Assembly (NCBI RefSeq): GCF_019263745.1
Contig: NZ_CP077107.1
Location: 496,001 to 560,000, forward strand
Source of the DNA: Methanospirillum hungatei
Lineage (GTDB): Archaea; Halobacteriota; Methanomicrobia; Methanomicrobiales; Methanospirillaceae
Direction: 5' to 3'
DNA length: 64,000 nt
Shown here: positions 18,741 to 27,632 of the stretch, one piece after another
Numbering within the stretch: the stretch's first letter is position 1
Layout of the letters: each line of letters begins with the position of its first letter
Made by a program: the position numbers and the translations under genes
Notes under the pieces: generated by a model
The model's input: the letters and a program-made list of their open reading frames with translations, nothing else
Told to the model about the DNA's origin: nothing
The model's database searches: none

Positions 18741-19853
18741 ATGGCTGGTATTGAGGATCAAATCAAGGAAATAGAGGACGAGATCCAGAATACCGTTTAT
18801 AACAAGGCGACCTCAAAGCATATCGGGCGTTTAAAAGCAAAACTCGCCAAGATGAAAGAGGATGCCGTTAACCGTGCAATGAAAGCCGGAGGTGGCGGCG
18901 AGGGGTATGCTGTCAAAAAATCCGGCGATGCTACGGTGGTTCTCGTCGGATTTCCTTCTACTGGTAAATCCACGCTCCTGAACGTTCTTACAGGCACTGA
19001 AAGTGAGACTGGAGCATACGCATTCACAACATTGACTGTGGTTCCCGGCGCTCTTGAGCACAAAGGCGCAAAGATTCAGCTCCTGGATATTCCCGGACTG
19101 ATCGCAGGTGCCGCGATGGGAAAAGGTCGGGGCAAAGAAGTAATTGCCGTTGTCAGGAATGCAGATATGATCGTCCTTCTTGTGGACGTATTCAATGAAA
19201 AACACGTCGATGTCCTCTTCCGCGAACTCTATGATGCAGGTATACGGGTAAACGTTCCAAAACCTGACATCACCATCAAGAAAACCTCACGAGGGGGTGT
19301 ACGCCTGAATGCAGTGGGTACATTGGATCTTGATATCGAAGAAGTCAGATCAATCCTGACTGAGAACCGTATTGCAAGTGCTGATATTCTCATCAGAGGC
19401 AATGCAACCCAGGATGACCTGATCGATGCAATCATGGGGAGCAGAGTATATATCCCTGCAATCATCGCGGTCAATAAGGTTGACCTTATCGATGAGAAAG
19501 ATAGAAAAAAGATCGAAGAGGATCTTACCGAACGGTTTGGACAAAATCCGCTTATGATATCTGCAGCAACCGGATATCACATGGAAGAATTAAAGGATGC
19601 TGTCTATGATGCACTCGGATTTATTCGGATATACCTAAAACCACAGGCTGGACCGGCAGATATGGATGAACCACTCATCATGCGAATAGGTTCAAAAATA
19701 GAAGATGTCTGCCGGAAACTTCACCGTGACTTTGTCGATAAATTCAGATATGCAAGAGTATGGGGTACATCAGTGAAGCATGAGGCACAACGGGTTGGGA
19801 TTGCACATTCCCTGGATGATGGAGATATCCTGCAGATAATCATCGAACGATAA
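18741..19853 (+). CDS. Drg/Rbg-family GTP-binding protein
   Basis: 370 residues. A basic/acidic coiled N-terminal region (1-60) is followed by the Obg-type G domain: G1 G-F-P-S-T-G-K-S-T (70-78), G3 D-I-P-G-L-I, G4 N-K-V-D, and a C-terminal TGS domain (about 295-370). Length and order are those of the archaeal and eukaryotic Drg proteins, which bind ribosomes or translation-related RNA. It lies beside tRNA-Glu and Trm1, a translation-related neighbourhood. Confidence 0.93.
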   Translation: MAGIEDQIKEIEDEIQNTVYNKATSKHIGRLKAKLAKMKEDAVNRAMKAGGGGEGYAVKKSGDATVVLVGFPSTGKSTLLNVLTGTESETGAYAFTTLTVVPGALEHKGAKIQLLDIPGLIAGAAMGKGRGKEVIAVVRNADMIVLLVDVFNEKHVDVLFRELYDAGIRVNVPKPDITIKKTSRGGVRLNAVGTLDLDIEEVRSILTENRIASADILIRGNATQDDLIDAIMGSRVYIPAIIAVNKVDLIDEKDRKKIEEDLTERFGQNPLMISAATGYHMEELKDAVYDALGFIRIYLKPQAGPADMDEPLIMRIGSKIEDVCRKLHRDFVDKFRYARVWGTSVKHEAQRVGIAHSLDDGDILQIIIER

Positions 19854-19858
19854 ATTAC

Positions 19859-20971
19859 TCATTGAATGAGACAATCTCTGATTATTTCCAATGGTGCATC
19901 GGTCTTAATTCCATACCCGGAATAATGGACCCGACCAGCACAATACCCCTTATCTCTTAATCGGTTCAGCAACACATCAATCGGTCCTGGTGAGAGCCGA
20001 TAATACTTCCCTAGTTTGTGGTAATCATAACTAAAGGAGATATCAGGTTCATCCCTGCATACTGCTAAAAGTTTTGACAAACCAGCAGGATCACCAGCAG
20101 TAAATGTCTCGCTATCCCGGATCATACCCGCCAGAATATCAGGATCATGAATAGATCCGGTCCATAAAGGGCCAGTCGGAGTAAGAGAGGCTCCGCATAA
20201 TGGACATGTATATGTTCCCGGGAAGAACTTTTGTTCTTCCATCCGGTACGGACATTTCGGACACTGATGCACATATCCAAGTCGTGCAATACTCTTGTCT
20301 GCAGCTGTGGCACTACTTTTTAGTTGAAGATGGAGTCTGACAAAATGTTCATGCGCATAACAAAAAAGCGGGGTAACACCTTTATCATACACTGCAGCAT
20401 GCCTGGCAACATTTCCAAGAAGTATTCGAAGCCCAACTTCTGTATGGTATTCAGTATTGAGTGGTCGTGCCATGTATCTTCGTATTCCGGCTTTCAGATG
20501 GGCACCACATAACGGAGCTGTATCAGTCGCGGTAACTCCCAGATATTTTCCGGTGGAACGGATTGCTGCATCAACAAACGGTGCCGGAGTCCCAAAAGGA
20601 TCCAGATCTACAAACCCGAATTTTTCTTCAGACATCAGACTATTTGCATCCCGACACGTTACATGAGCATCAATCCCGAGAGACTGCACATTATGCGTGA
20701 TGAGGTCAATGGCAAGCGGATCCCGATCATTGAGGGTAACTGGTACTTCAGATTCATACCCAACTCTACATCCCCGGATCCCTGAAGCAGCCATTGCATC
20801 AAGGTAGGAATGAGGATTTGTCTGTCTGACAATCAGGACTGTGGTGTCCCGGTTGAGTGCCATTCGGGAGTTGTAAAAGACTGGCGCAGTACCAGGCGGA
20901 AAAGGAACGTCAGGATTCTGGCAGGGCACTGCAATGGTGGTCCTGCCTTCCGTGACCCAGGTGAGGTCCAT
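19859..20971 (-). CDS. trm1: tRNA (guanine26-N2)-dimethyltransferase
   Basis: 370 residues, typical archaeal Trm1 size. The N-terminus T-E-G-R-T-T-I-A-V-P, the V-F-Y-N-S-R-M-A-L-N-R-D box, V-D-L-D-P-F-G-T-P-A-P-F (the N6/N2 amino-methylase motif), and a C-terminal zinc site C-P-K-C ... C-P-L-C match the family. It makes m2,2G26 in tRNA using S-adenosylmethionine. Convergent with the Drg gene (5 bp apart) and divergent from tRNA-Arg. Confidence 0.95.
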   Translation of the reverse strand: MDLTWVTEGRTTIAVPCQNPDVPFPPGTAPVFYNSRMALNRDTTVLIVRQTNPHSYLDAMAASGIRGCRVGYESEVPVTLNDRDPLAIDLITHNVQSLGIDAHVTCRDANSLMSEEKFGFVDLDPFGTPAPFVDAAIRSTGKYLGVTATDTAPLCGAHLKAGIRRYMARPLNTEYHTEVGLRILLGNVARHAAVYDKGVTPLFCYAHEHFVRLHLQLKSSATAADKSIARLGYVHQCPKCPYRMEEQKFFPGTYTCPLCGASLTPTGPLWTGSIHDPDILAGMIRDSETFTAGDPAGLSKLLAVCRDEPDISFSYDYHKLGKYYRLSPGPIDVLLNRLRDKGYCAGRVHYSGYGIKTDAPLEIIRDCLIQ

Positions 20972-21029
20972 TCCGCTACAAATGGTGTTCGATAATCTTA
21001 TACCTATCCCTGCTACATGTAATAAGGCA

Positions 21030-21104
21030 GGACGTGTGGCCTAGTCAGGATATGGCGTCAGCCTCCTAAGCTGAATGCCGGGGGTTCAAATCCCTCCACG
21101 TCCG
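21030..21104 (+). tRNA. tRNA-Arg (CCT)
   Basis: 75 nt, acceptor GGACGTG/CACGTCC with discriminator G. Anticodon stem TCAGC/GCTGA around CTCCTAA, anticodon CCT for AGG. The T arm GGGGGTTCAAATCCCTC is regular. A weak TATA-like TCTTATACC lies near 20996-21004, and a T run (21105-21115) follows. Confidence 0.93.
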
Positions 21105-21115
21105 TATTCTTTTTT
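21105..21115 (+). terminator. T-rich terminator after tRNA-Arg
   Basis: TATTCTTTTTT directly after the tRNA, a typical archaeal oligo-T stop signal; the next gene starts 15 bases later and may need its own promoter or read-through. Confidence 0.4.
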
Positions 21116-21129
21116 GAAAAAGGTGTGAG

Positions 21130-21972
21130 ATGAACGGCGCAGCATATCTTTCTATTACCCGACCGGTAAATTCTGTGGTCGCAGGACTTGCCGGAATATT
21201 AGCTACTGTGATAGCTACCGGAACAATTCCAGCAGAATTCTTATTTATATTTTTAATTGTCCTGTTAATCACCGGTGCAGGGAATGTTATCAATGACTAT
21301 TATGATCGTGATATTGATGCAATAAACCAACCGGACAGACCCATCCCTGCAGGATTGATCTCTCCGTCATATGCCCTCATTTATGCTGTTCTTTTATTTT
21401 TCGCAGGAAATGCTATTGCAATTCTCTTCACACCAGTCCCACTCACCTGCATTGCTTTGGGCAATTCAGCACTTCTTTGGTTATATGCTGCATATCTGAA
21501 GGGAATGCCCCTCATAGGAAATATTTCTGTATCATACCTTGCTGCCAGTATCTTCCTCTTTGGTGGTGCGATTGAAGGAATTTCAGGAATTATTACCGTC
21601 TTGCCAGTGGCCGGGGCAACCTTTGGATTGATGCTGGCACGTGAACTTATCAAAGATGCAGAAGATATGCCAGGTGACAAAGAGCATGGAGCTCGGACCT
21701 TTCCGCTTGTGTATGGTATTCGGCCCACACTTCTCCTAGCTCTTGCAAGTACGATATTTGGTGTCATCATCAGCATATTGCTTGTATACAGATGGGGAAT
21801 AGTCTATCTGGCTGCAATTCTCCTTGTTGACTTCGTTCTCCTATATGGTTCAATAAAAGGATTATCTGCAAAAAATTCTGAAGAAATTATTCAGGCACGA
21901 AGTTCAAAGATATTAAAAACAGGTATGTTTGCATCCCTTCTGGTTTTTCTGGGATCTGCAATTTTATTATAA
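21130..21972 (+). CDS. Digeranylgeranylglyceryl phosphate synthase (UbiA family)
   Basis: 280 residues with eight to nine membrane helices. The first aspartate-rich motif is N-D-Y-Y-D-R-D-I-D (about 56-64) and the second is K-D-A-E-D-M-P-G-D-K (about 176-185), as in archaeal DGGGP synthases, which attach the second geranylgeranyl chain to GGGP in ether-lipid synthesis. The start ATG at 21130 lies 25 bp after tRNA-Arg. It overlaps the DUF116 gene by 6 nt at the 3' ends. Confidence 0.92.
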   Translation: MNGAAYLSITRPVNSVVAGLAGILATVIATGTIPAEFLFIFLIVLLITGAGNVINDYYDRDIDAINQPDRPIPAGLISPSYALIYAVLLFFAGNAIAILFTPVPLTCIALGNSALLWLYAAYLKGMPLIGNISVSYLAASIFLFGGAIEGISGIITVLPVAGATFGLMLARELIKDAEDMPGDKEHGARTFPLVYGIRPTLLLALASTIFGVIISILLVYRWGIVYLAAILLVDFVLLYGSIKGLSAKNSEEIIQARSSKILKTGMFASLLVFLGSAILL

Positions 21973-22671
21973 TTCAAGATATTTTTTCATTTCATCAGGC
22001 ACTTTTTTTGGATCAACACCAAGCAATGCGATCCGATATACCTGATCCCAATCGGCGGATGTCTCGACACACCCATCTGAAGAGTTTACAACACCCATCG
22101 CGATAATGTCAATCTGTGTTGACATCTCAATTCCTTCTTTTACTTCAAGAAGACAGCCGATACCGATGATCGCTCGTGGACGATACCGCTTAATCATTCG
22201 TTTGATAAAAGATGAACCTGGAACGATAAATACCCGGTATCCCAGGAGTTCAAGGAATCGTTTCCCTTCTCCTACCCGGCATAATCCACATTCACGACAT
22301 TTGAGCCCTTCATCATGAAGATGGGCAGGACACGCATTTGAACGAAGGCACTGAGGCATAAATACAGCCCGCTCCGTAACCGGAATTGCCATGAATGCTT
22401 TGCGGTTCAGAGTATTTTGAAGAGTCACAATAATTCTTAAAAAATCACTGTCTTCAAATCCAAACAGACGAAACATTCCCCGCATCATTCCTTCCAGAAA
22501 GAGAAGACCGGCTCTCATGAACCGGGGGAATAAAATATTCCCTGATTTTATTGCATAAGCAGTAAGCAGTAACAGAATAAATCCAAGAATTACAATTGAT
22601 ATTGCAATTAAAATTGTCAATTCTCCAATGAGAATTATAACAGGCATATAGGGCTGAAGAAGACTCAACAT
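21967..22671 (-). CDS. DUF116 membrane-anchored Cys-rich protein
   Basis: 234 residues. One or two hydrophobic segments at 10-45 anchor the protein; then the DUF116 cysteine signature Q-C-L-R-S-N-A-C-P-A-H and K-C-R-E-C-G-L-C, and a later G-I-G-C-L-L-E. The cysteines likely hold a metal or Fe-S centre. Function of the family is not established; it is common in methanogens and other anaerobes. It is the last gene of the gamma-CA/HdrA-like/MtnA operon (4 bp after mtnA). Confidence 0.88.
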   Translation of the reverse strand: MLSLLQPYMPVIILIGELTILIAISIVILGFILLLLTAYAIKSGNILFPRFMRAGLLFLEGMMRGMFRLFGFEDSDFLRIIVTLQNTLNRKAFMAIPVTERAVFMPQCLRSNACPAHLHDEGLKCRECGLCRVGEGKRFLELLGYRVFIVPGSSFIKRMIKRYRPRAIIGIGCLLEVKEGIEMSTQIDIIAMGVVNSSDGCVETSADWDQVYRIALLGVDPKKVPDEMKKYLEL

Positions 22672-22675
22672 ATTA

Positions 22676-23731
22676 TTAGACCACGACTTTATTTCCCTTC
22701 TTTAATTGACAAATTGTATCAAGATCACGGGGAAGGGAAAATATTCCATATTCGGTAATAATTCCTGTAATAAGATCTGCCGGAGTAGCATCAAATGCAG
22801 GATTCCAGACCGGAACAGTTGATGGACCGGTAATACAATTCCGAACGCGTCGTACTTCTTCCGGATTCCGCTCTTCTACGATTACCAAATCCTCCCGGCT
22901 CTCTTCATCGAATGTAGAGAGGGGAGCAGCAATGTAAAAAGGGATATTATGTGCTTTTGCACAGACCGCATGCATGTATGTTCCAATTTTATTAAAAACT
23001 GCATCAGATACGATCCGGTCAGCACCAACGACAACAAGATCGATCTTTCCTTTCCTCATAAGAACTGCTGCCATGGAATCAGTAATGAGGGTCACATCAA
23101 TACCGTCACGAAGCAACTCCCATGTAGTTAATCGTGCTCCCTGCAAAAGTGGACGAGTCTCACAAGAATAAACAGAGATATTTCTTCCAGATTCATGGGC
23201 AGACCGGATAACTCCCAGAGCAGTACCCCATTCAGCACAAGCAAGAGCTCCGGCATTACAATGAGTTAGTATTCGGGCACCTTCCGGAACAATTGAAAGG
23301 CCTGTTTTTCCTATTGCATGACAAGTCCGACGGTCCGCTTCAATAACCTCATGTGCTGCATCTACCGCATGACTTTTTGCTTCTTCTATGGATTTTGATG
23401 ATTCTATTGCAGAAAGAACCTGATCAATACCATAAAAAAGATTTACTGCAGTAGGGCGAGTACTTCGAAGGAGATCTGCATCAGACCTGACACCAGATAA
23501 AAATTCAGGAAGAGAATCATCCCTTGAAAGCAGAGCTGATAAGGCAACCCCACATGCCCCCGCACATCCTAAGGCAGGAGCCCCCCGAATTCCGAGCCGC
23601 TTTATTGCATCAGCTAAATCCTGAACAGTACTCGCCGTTCTTACTTCATATACATCAGGAAGCAATGTCTGTTCAATATATTCTATTGATGGAATATGGG
23701 GGTGGAAGAGAATGGGACGAAGTGGCTCCAT
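22676..23731 (-). CDS. mtnA: Methylthioribose-1-phosphate isomerase family protein
   Basis: 351 residues, the full MtnA length. Recognisable blocks: I-R-G-A-P-A-L-G near 50, the R-P-T-A-V-N-L segment, T-H-C-N-A-G-A-L (catalytic Cys, ~160), E-T-R-P-L-L-Q-G-A-R, and V-G-A-D-R-I with the catalytic Asp, then N-K-I-G-T. The family converts methylthioribose-1-phosphate to methylthioribulose-1-phosphate; archaeal members can act on ribose-1,5-bisphosphate instead, so the substrate needs care. Starts 2 bp after the HdrA-like stop. Confidence 0.9.
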   Translation of the reverse strand: MEPLRPILFHPHIPSIEYIEQTLLPDVYEVRTASTVQDLADAIKRLGIRGAPALGCAGACGVALSALLSRDDSLPEFLSGVRSDADLLRSTRPTAVNLFYGIDQVLSAIESSKSIEEAKSHAVDAAHEVIEADRRTCHAIGKTGLSIVPEGARILTHCNAGALACAEWGTALGVIRSAHESGRNISVYSCETRPLLQGARLTTWELLRDGIDVTLITDSMAAVLMRKGKIDLVVVGADRIVSDAVFNKIGTYMHAVCAKAHNIPFYIAAPLSTFDEESREDLVIVEERNPEEVRRVRNCITGPSTVPVWNPAFDATPADLITGIITEYGIFSLPRDLDTICQLKKGNKVVV

Positions 23732-23733
23732 GC

Positions 23734-25011
23734 TTACCCACGCATCATGGTCATAACTGCCTGCATAGCAGCAGCCCCGCCTTCCATGACTGAATCCGGA
23801 ATATCCATCGGTTCTTTACATGTTCCTGCTATAAAAATCCCGGGTTTTAATGTTTTGACAGGTCCGCATTTCTCATCTGCGCAGCTGAAAAACCCGGTAT
23901 CATCACAGGTAATACCAAATTTTTCAGCAATAGCCGATGCATCTTCATTCGGACGAATTCCAACTGATAAAACAACAAGATCAGCATTTATCTTCTCTAC
24001 TTCCTTTGTCTCGGTATTTTCGACAACCACAGAAACTGTCCCATTGGTTGAATAGATATCCCCTGGCATCCCCCTGATAAACCGGACACCAAGTGCTTCA
24101 GCACGGTCATAATATTCCTGATACCCCTTGCCATATGCTCTGATATCCATGTAAAGAATACTCACTCTTATATCAGGAGATTTCTCTTTAATCAGCATGG
24201 CATTTTTTATTGCATACATACAGCACACTGCTGAACAAGAAGGACAACCCAGGGGAATGTCTCGTGATCCCACACACTGTATAAACACAATCTCTTTTGG
24301 TACCCGTCCATCAGAGATCCTTTTTATTTTTCCGCCAGTCGGTCCACTGGCATTGATAATTCGTTCAAATTCTAGGCTGGTGATGACATCAGGTATAGAG
24401 AGATATTTATAAGGGGTTTTCTTCCTGGCATCAAAGACATCATAACCGGTTGCAATAACGATGGTTCCAGCATTCAGAATAAAATCCTTCTCGGTATCTT
24501 CATTATCACGGAGTACTGCCTGCTTCCCACAGACATCATAACAAAGACCACAATCAATACAGTGATCTTTGTCACGGATAACAAGATTCGGAACTACCTG
24601 TGGATGAGCTTTATAGATCGCTTTTCTAACACCGACTCCAGCATCAAACCGGTTATACACTTCCACCGGACAGACTTCCACGCAATCACCACAGCCGGTG
24701 CAGTCTTCTTCCTTTATAAACCGGGGATGGCTGGTAACATGGACGGAAAAATTCCCGGCTTCTCCTTCAATCGCCGTTACCTCGGTGCAAGTATACAAAG
24801 TAATGTTCGGATGCCGTTCAACCTCAACCATCTTCGGACTTAAAATACACATTGAACAATCATTGGTCGGAAATGTCTTGTCCAGCATAGCCATATGACC
24901 GCCGATACTTGCTTCACGCTCGATTAAGGAAACGTGTATCCCATGTCCGGCGATATCAAGAGCTGCTGTAATACCTGCAATACCTCCGCCGATTACAACC
25001 GCTTCATTCAT
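23734..25011 (-). CDS. Short HdrA-like FAD/Fe-S protein
   Basis: 425 residues from the ATG at 25011 (M-N-E-A-V-V-I-G-G-G); upstream ATGs are less likely because this ATG overlaps the gamma-CA stop (ATGAATGA). It has an N-terminal FAD-binding G-G-G-I-A-G, the HdrA hallmark T-N-D-C-S-M-C-I-L-S-P-K, two 4Fe-4S ferredoxin motifs (C-T-G-C-G-D-C-V-E-V-C-P and C-I-D-C-G-L-C-Y-D-V-C), a Q-C-V-G-S-R-D box and a C-terminal FAD loop. HdrA of heterodisulfide reductase is about 650 residues; here the N-terminal extension and the C-terminal ferredoxin part are absent. Likely an electron-bifurcation-related or redox carrier paralogue, not the main HdrA. Confidence 0.88.
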   Translation of the reverse strand: MNEAVVIGGGIAGITAALDIAGHGIHVSLIEREASIGGHMAMLDKTFPTNDCSMCILSPKMVEVERHPNITLYTCTEVTAIEGEAGNFSVHVTSHPRFIKEEDCTGCGDCVEVCPVEVYNRFDAGVGVRKAIYKAHPQVVPNLVIRDKDHCIDCGLCYDVCGKQAVLRDNEDTEKDFILNAGTIVIATGYDVFDARKKTPYKYLSIPDVITSLEFERIINASGPTGGKIKRISDGRVPKEIVFIQCVGSRDIPLGCPSCSAVCCMYAIKNAMLIKEKSPDIRVSILYMDIRAYGKGYQEYYDRAEALGVRFIRGMPGDIYSTNGTVSVVVENTETKEVEKINADLVVLSVGIRPNEDASAIAEKFGITCDDTGFFSCADEKCGPVKTLKPGIFIAGTCKEPMDIPDSVMEGGAAAMQAVMTMMRG

Positions 25012-25495
25012 GTGCATGTACCCGTGCAAGTTTTACATATTCAGATGCATTTGTTTTAATTCCGGTGATCTCTTCATCAGAAATTGTTCTGATTACCTTT
25101 CCAGGCATACCTAAAACCAATGAACCGGGGGGAACAACTTTTCTTTCAGTAACAACTGCTCCAGCTCCGATAATAGTATTATCACCAATTACAGCCCCAT
25201 TTAAAACAATAGCGCCCATTCCAATAAGAACCGTATTCCCAATTGTGCATCCATGAAGGATTGCGCCATGACCTACGGATACATCATCTCCTATCCGTAC
25301 CGGATGTCCTTTCGAGGTATGGACAACACAATTATCCTGAATATTAGATCGCTCTCCAATAGTAATCAGGTCTTTATCTGCACGGATGACTGCTCCGTAC
25401 CAGACATTAACCTCGGAGCCAGCCTCCACATCACCGATTATCGTAGCATTTGGTGCAATGAAGGCAGCCTTAGGAATATTCTGATGGATCTGCAT
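25004..25495 (-). CDS. Gamma-class carbonic anhydrase-like protein
   Basis: 163 residues of left-handed beta-helix hexapeptide repeats. The three zinc histidines of the gamma-CA family are present: H59 in C-V-V-H, H76 in S-V-G-H-G and H81 in I-L-H-G. The acidic loop of the Cam enzyme is missing, so it is closer to the CamH/YrdA-like members, some of which are inactive or have other roles. First gene of the operon with the HdrA-like protein, which it overlaps by 8 nt. Confidence 0.88.
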   Translation of the reverse strand: MQIHQNIPKAAFIAPNATIIGDVEAGSEVNVWYGAVIRADKDLITIGERSNIQDNCVVHTSKGHPVRIGDDVSVGHGAILHGCTIGNTVLIGMGAIVLNGAVIGDNTIIGAGAVVTERKVVPPGSLVLGMPGKVIRTISDEEITGIKTNASEYVKLARVHAHE

Positions 25496-25730
25496 AAGAC
25501 GTTCACAATTTTGGAGACATGCAACAGACCCTTGAGAAGGAGAGAGTTGCGTTTCTTATACCTTAGGTCTGGCATACTATAATAGCCTCAGTAATTAGTT
25601 CTAAATCCTATTCTGATTGATTGAATCAATGAGAACTACAACTGAAATGATTTCTTCAAACCAGATTGATGCATATGATCGATGAACAAATGGTACCAGA
25701 TTTTATAAAATTGCATGAAACAGTACTTCT

Positions 25731-26228
25731 ATGAAAATAATGGTGGGGGGCACTTTTGATCCTCTGCATGATGGACACCGGCTCCTCATCAAACGCGCCT
25801 TTGATCTGGCAACTCCTGAAGGAAAGGTAATAATAGGCCTGACCAGTGATTCTTTTGCTAATCGAAAAACTCATCCAATTCATCCATATGCAGAACGCCA
25901 CCAGGATTTAGTCGAATTTATCGGCTCTTTGAGAACCATAACCCGGTGGGAAATCGAAGAACTGCATGATCAATATGGTTCGACTCTGGATGCTGATTTT
26001 GATGCCCTGGTTGTCAGTGAAGAAACATTTCCGGTTGGTAAAAATATCAATCAGAAACGGCGTGAACGGGGGAAACCATGTATTGAAATTCACATGATAC
26101 GGTGTGTTCTTGCAGAAGACGGACGGTGGATTTCAAGCACTCGTATCTGGCGTGGTGAAATAGATATCCATGGAAGGCTCATCCAGAAAGATGAGCGAAA
26201 AGAAGATGAATCAGATGATATGTGCTGA
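25731..26228 (+). CDS. coaD: Phosphopantetheine adenylyltransferase, archaeal type
   Basis: 165 residues. Nucleotidyltransferase motif G-G-T-F-D-P-L-H-D-G-H (7-17) and the late I-S-S-T-R-I signature. It matches the archaeal PPAT that makes dephospho-CoA from 4'-phosphopantetheine and ATP in CoA synthesis. Stands alone on the plus strand; its last 18 bases overlap the end of pyrI on the other strand. Confidence 0.93.
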   Translation: MKIMVGGTFDPLHDGHRLLIKRAFDLATPEGKVIIGLTSDSFANRKTHPIHPYAERHQDLVEFIGSLRTITRWEIEELHDQYGSTLDADFDALVVSEETFPVGKNINQKRRERGKPCIEIHMIRCVLAEDGRWISSTRIWRGEIDIHGRLIQKDERKEDESDDMC

Positions 26229-26678
26229 AATATCTGAAGAAATGACAGCATCACAATAAGAACACACTGCCTTTTTTCTCTTCATCTCAAACCGGCTTAA
26301 AACCGGTTCATTGGTATTGGTAATGCAACATGGATTCGGGCACCGTAACACACCAATCAATACCGGAGGGATTATTACTCCCTTCTTTTCAATGACCCTG
26401 AAGTTCCGGATAATATTAATCGTGGCATTGGGAGCGACAAGAGCGATACAATCAACTTCTTTTGCTTTTAATTCCCTGTTCTCAATCTTTACTACATCCT
26501 TTTTTTCATGGGTTTTACTGATAACATTAGTTGCAACACTGACACATTCCTGTGTGCTCCCCGTAATTCCAAGAATACGAAGAACAGTCAATGCTTCTCC
26601 TGCATTTATGTGATCAATTACCGTCCCGTTTTCAATAGTACTAATAACCAGGGTTCGTTTCGGTTCATCATCGGTCAT
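26211..26678 (-). CDS. pyrI: Aspartate carbamoyltransferase regulatory chain
   Basis: 155 residues. N-terminal allosteric domain (I-E-N-G-T-V-I-D-H-I) and a C-terminal zinc site with C-P-N-P-C-C and C-S-Y-C. It binds nucleotide effectors and zinc to hold the catalytic trimers together. Its ATG overlaps the pyrB stop as ATGA. Confidence 0.97.
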   Translation of the reverse strand: MTDDEPKRTLVISTIENGTVIDHINAGEALTVLRILGITGSTQECVSVATNVISKTHEKKDVVKIENRELKAKEVDCIALVAPNATINIIRNFRVIEKKGVIIPPVLIGVLRCPNPCCITNTNEPVLSRFEMKRKKAVCSYCDAVISSDISAHII

Positions 26679-27571
26679 GACATCACCTCGGTGAGCATGG
26701 CCATTCTGACCGGAACACCATTTCTTGCCTGTTCAAAATACCGGGCATATGGCAGGCAGTCAACAGCTGGATCTATCTCATCTACTCGTGGAAGCGGATG
26801 CAGAATTGCAAGGTGTTCTTTTACATCAGACAAAAGTGATGGAGTAATACGATAACTTGACGAAACATCAAAGAACTTGGCAGGATCTGGAAACCTTTCC
26901 CGTTGGAGGCGGGTTACATATATGACATCAAGTTCCTCGATAATCTCCTCGATTGAGTCATGTTCGATAACAGACGAGCCACGCTCCTCAAGGTTATCGC
27001 GTATAGAATCCGGAAGTCCAAGCCCTTTCGGGGCGATTGTATGGATTCTGGCATTATAATGGGTAAGTGCATATGCCAGTGAATGGGTGGTCCGCCCATA
27101 CATCAGATCGCCAATTAATCCGATGTTAATATTATCAAGAGACATTGACTGCCGGATGGTATACAGATCAATAAGAGTTTGTGATGGATGCTGACCAGCT
27201 CCGTCTCCTCCATTCAGAATTGGAATATCTGAAAATTCACTTGCAAGACGTGCAGCACCGACTTTTGGATGGCGAAGCACAATCGCATCAGCATACCCGC
27301 TGACAACTCTGATAGTATCAGCAAGTGTCTCTCCTTTTGCCATTGAACTAACTTCCACACCGCCAAGGTTCATACATGAGCCGCCCAGACGAAGCATGGC
27401 CGATTCAAATGACATTCGTGTCCGGGTGCTTGGTTCAAAAAAGAGGAGACCGAGAATTTTTCCTTTGAGCGGTTCCTTTCCTGCATATTCATTGGTTACT
27501 TCTCCAGCCCTGAAAAGGAGCCTGTCTATCTGGCCCCTGTCCAGATCATGGATAGAGATGATATGATTCAT
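26675..27571 (-). CDS. pyrB: Aspartate carbamoyltransferase catalytic chain
   Basis: 298 residues. Carbamoyl-phosphate site F-E-P-S-T-R-T-R (about 50-57), H-P-S-Q-T-L-I-D and the late L-H-P-L-P-R-V-D-E-I loop are intact. Makes N-carbamoyl-aspartate, the first committed step of pyrimidine synthesis, with the PyrI chain encoded next. Confidence 0.97.
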   Translation of the reverse strand: MNHIISIHDLDRGQIDRLLFRAGEVTNEYAGKEPLKGKILGLLFFEPSTRTRMSFESAMLRLGGSCMNLGGVEVSSMAKGETLADTIRVVSGYADAIVLRHPKVGAARLASEFSDIPILNGGDGAGQHPSQTLIDLYTIRQSMSLDNINIGLIGDLMYGRTTHSLAYALTHYNARIHTIAPKGLGLPDSIRDNLEERGSSVIEHDSIEEIIEELDVIYVTRLQRERFPDPAKFFDVSSSYRITPSLLSDVKEHLAILHPLPRVDEIDPAVDCLPYARYFEQARNGVPVRMAMLTEVMS

Positions 27572-27632
27572 GGACGTATGGTTCTCCTCCGACAGTACCC
27601 ATACGATTCTATTCTGCTAGTATGTTTTGTTG

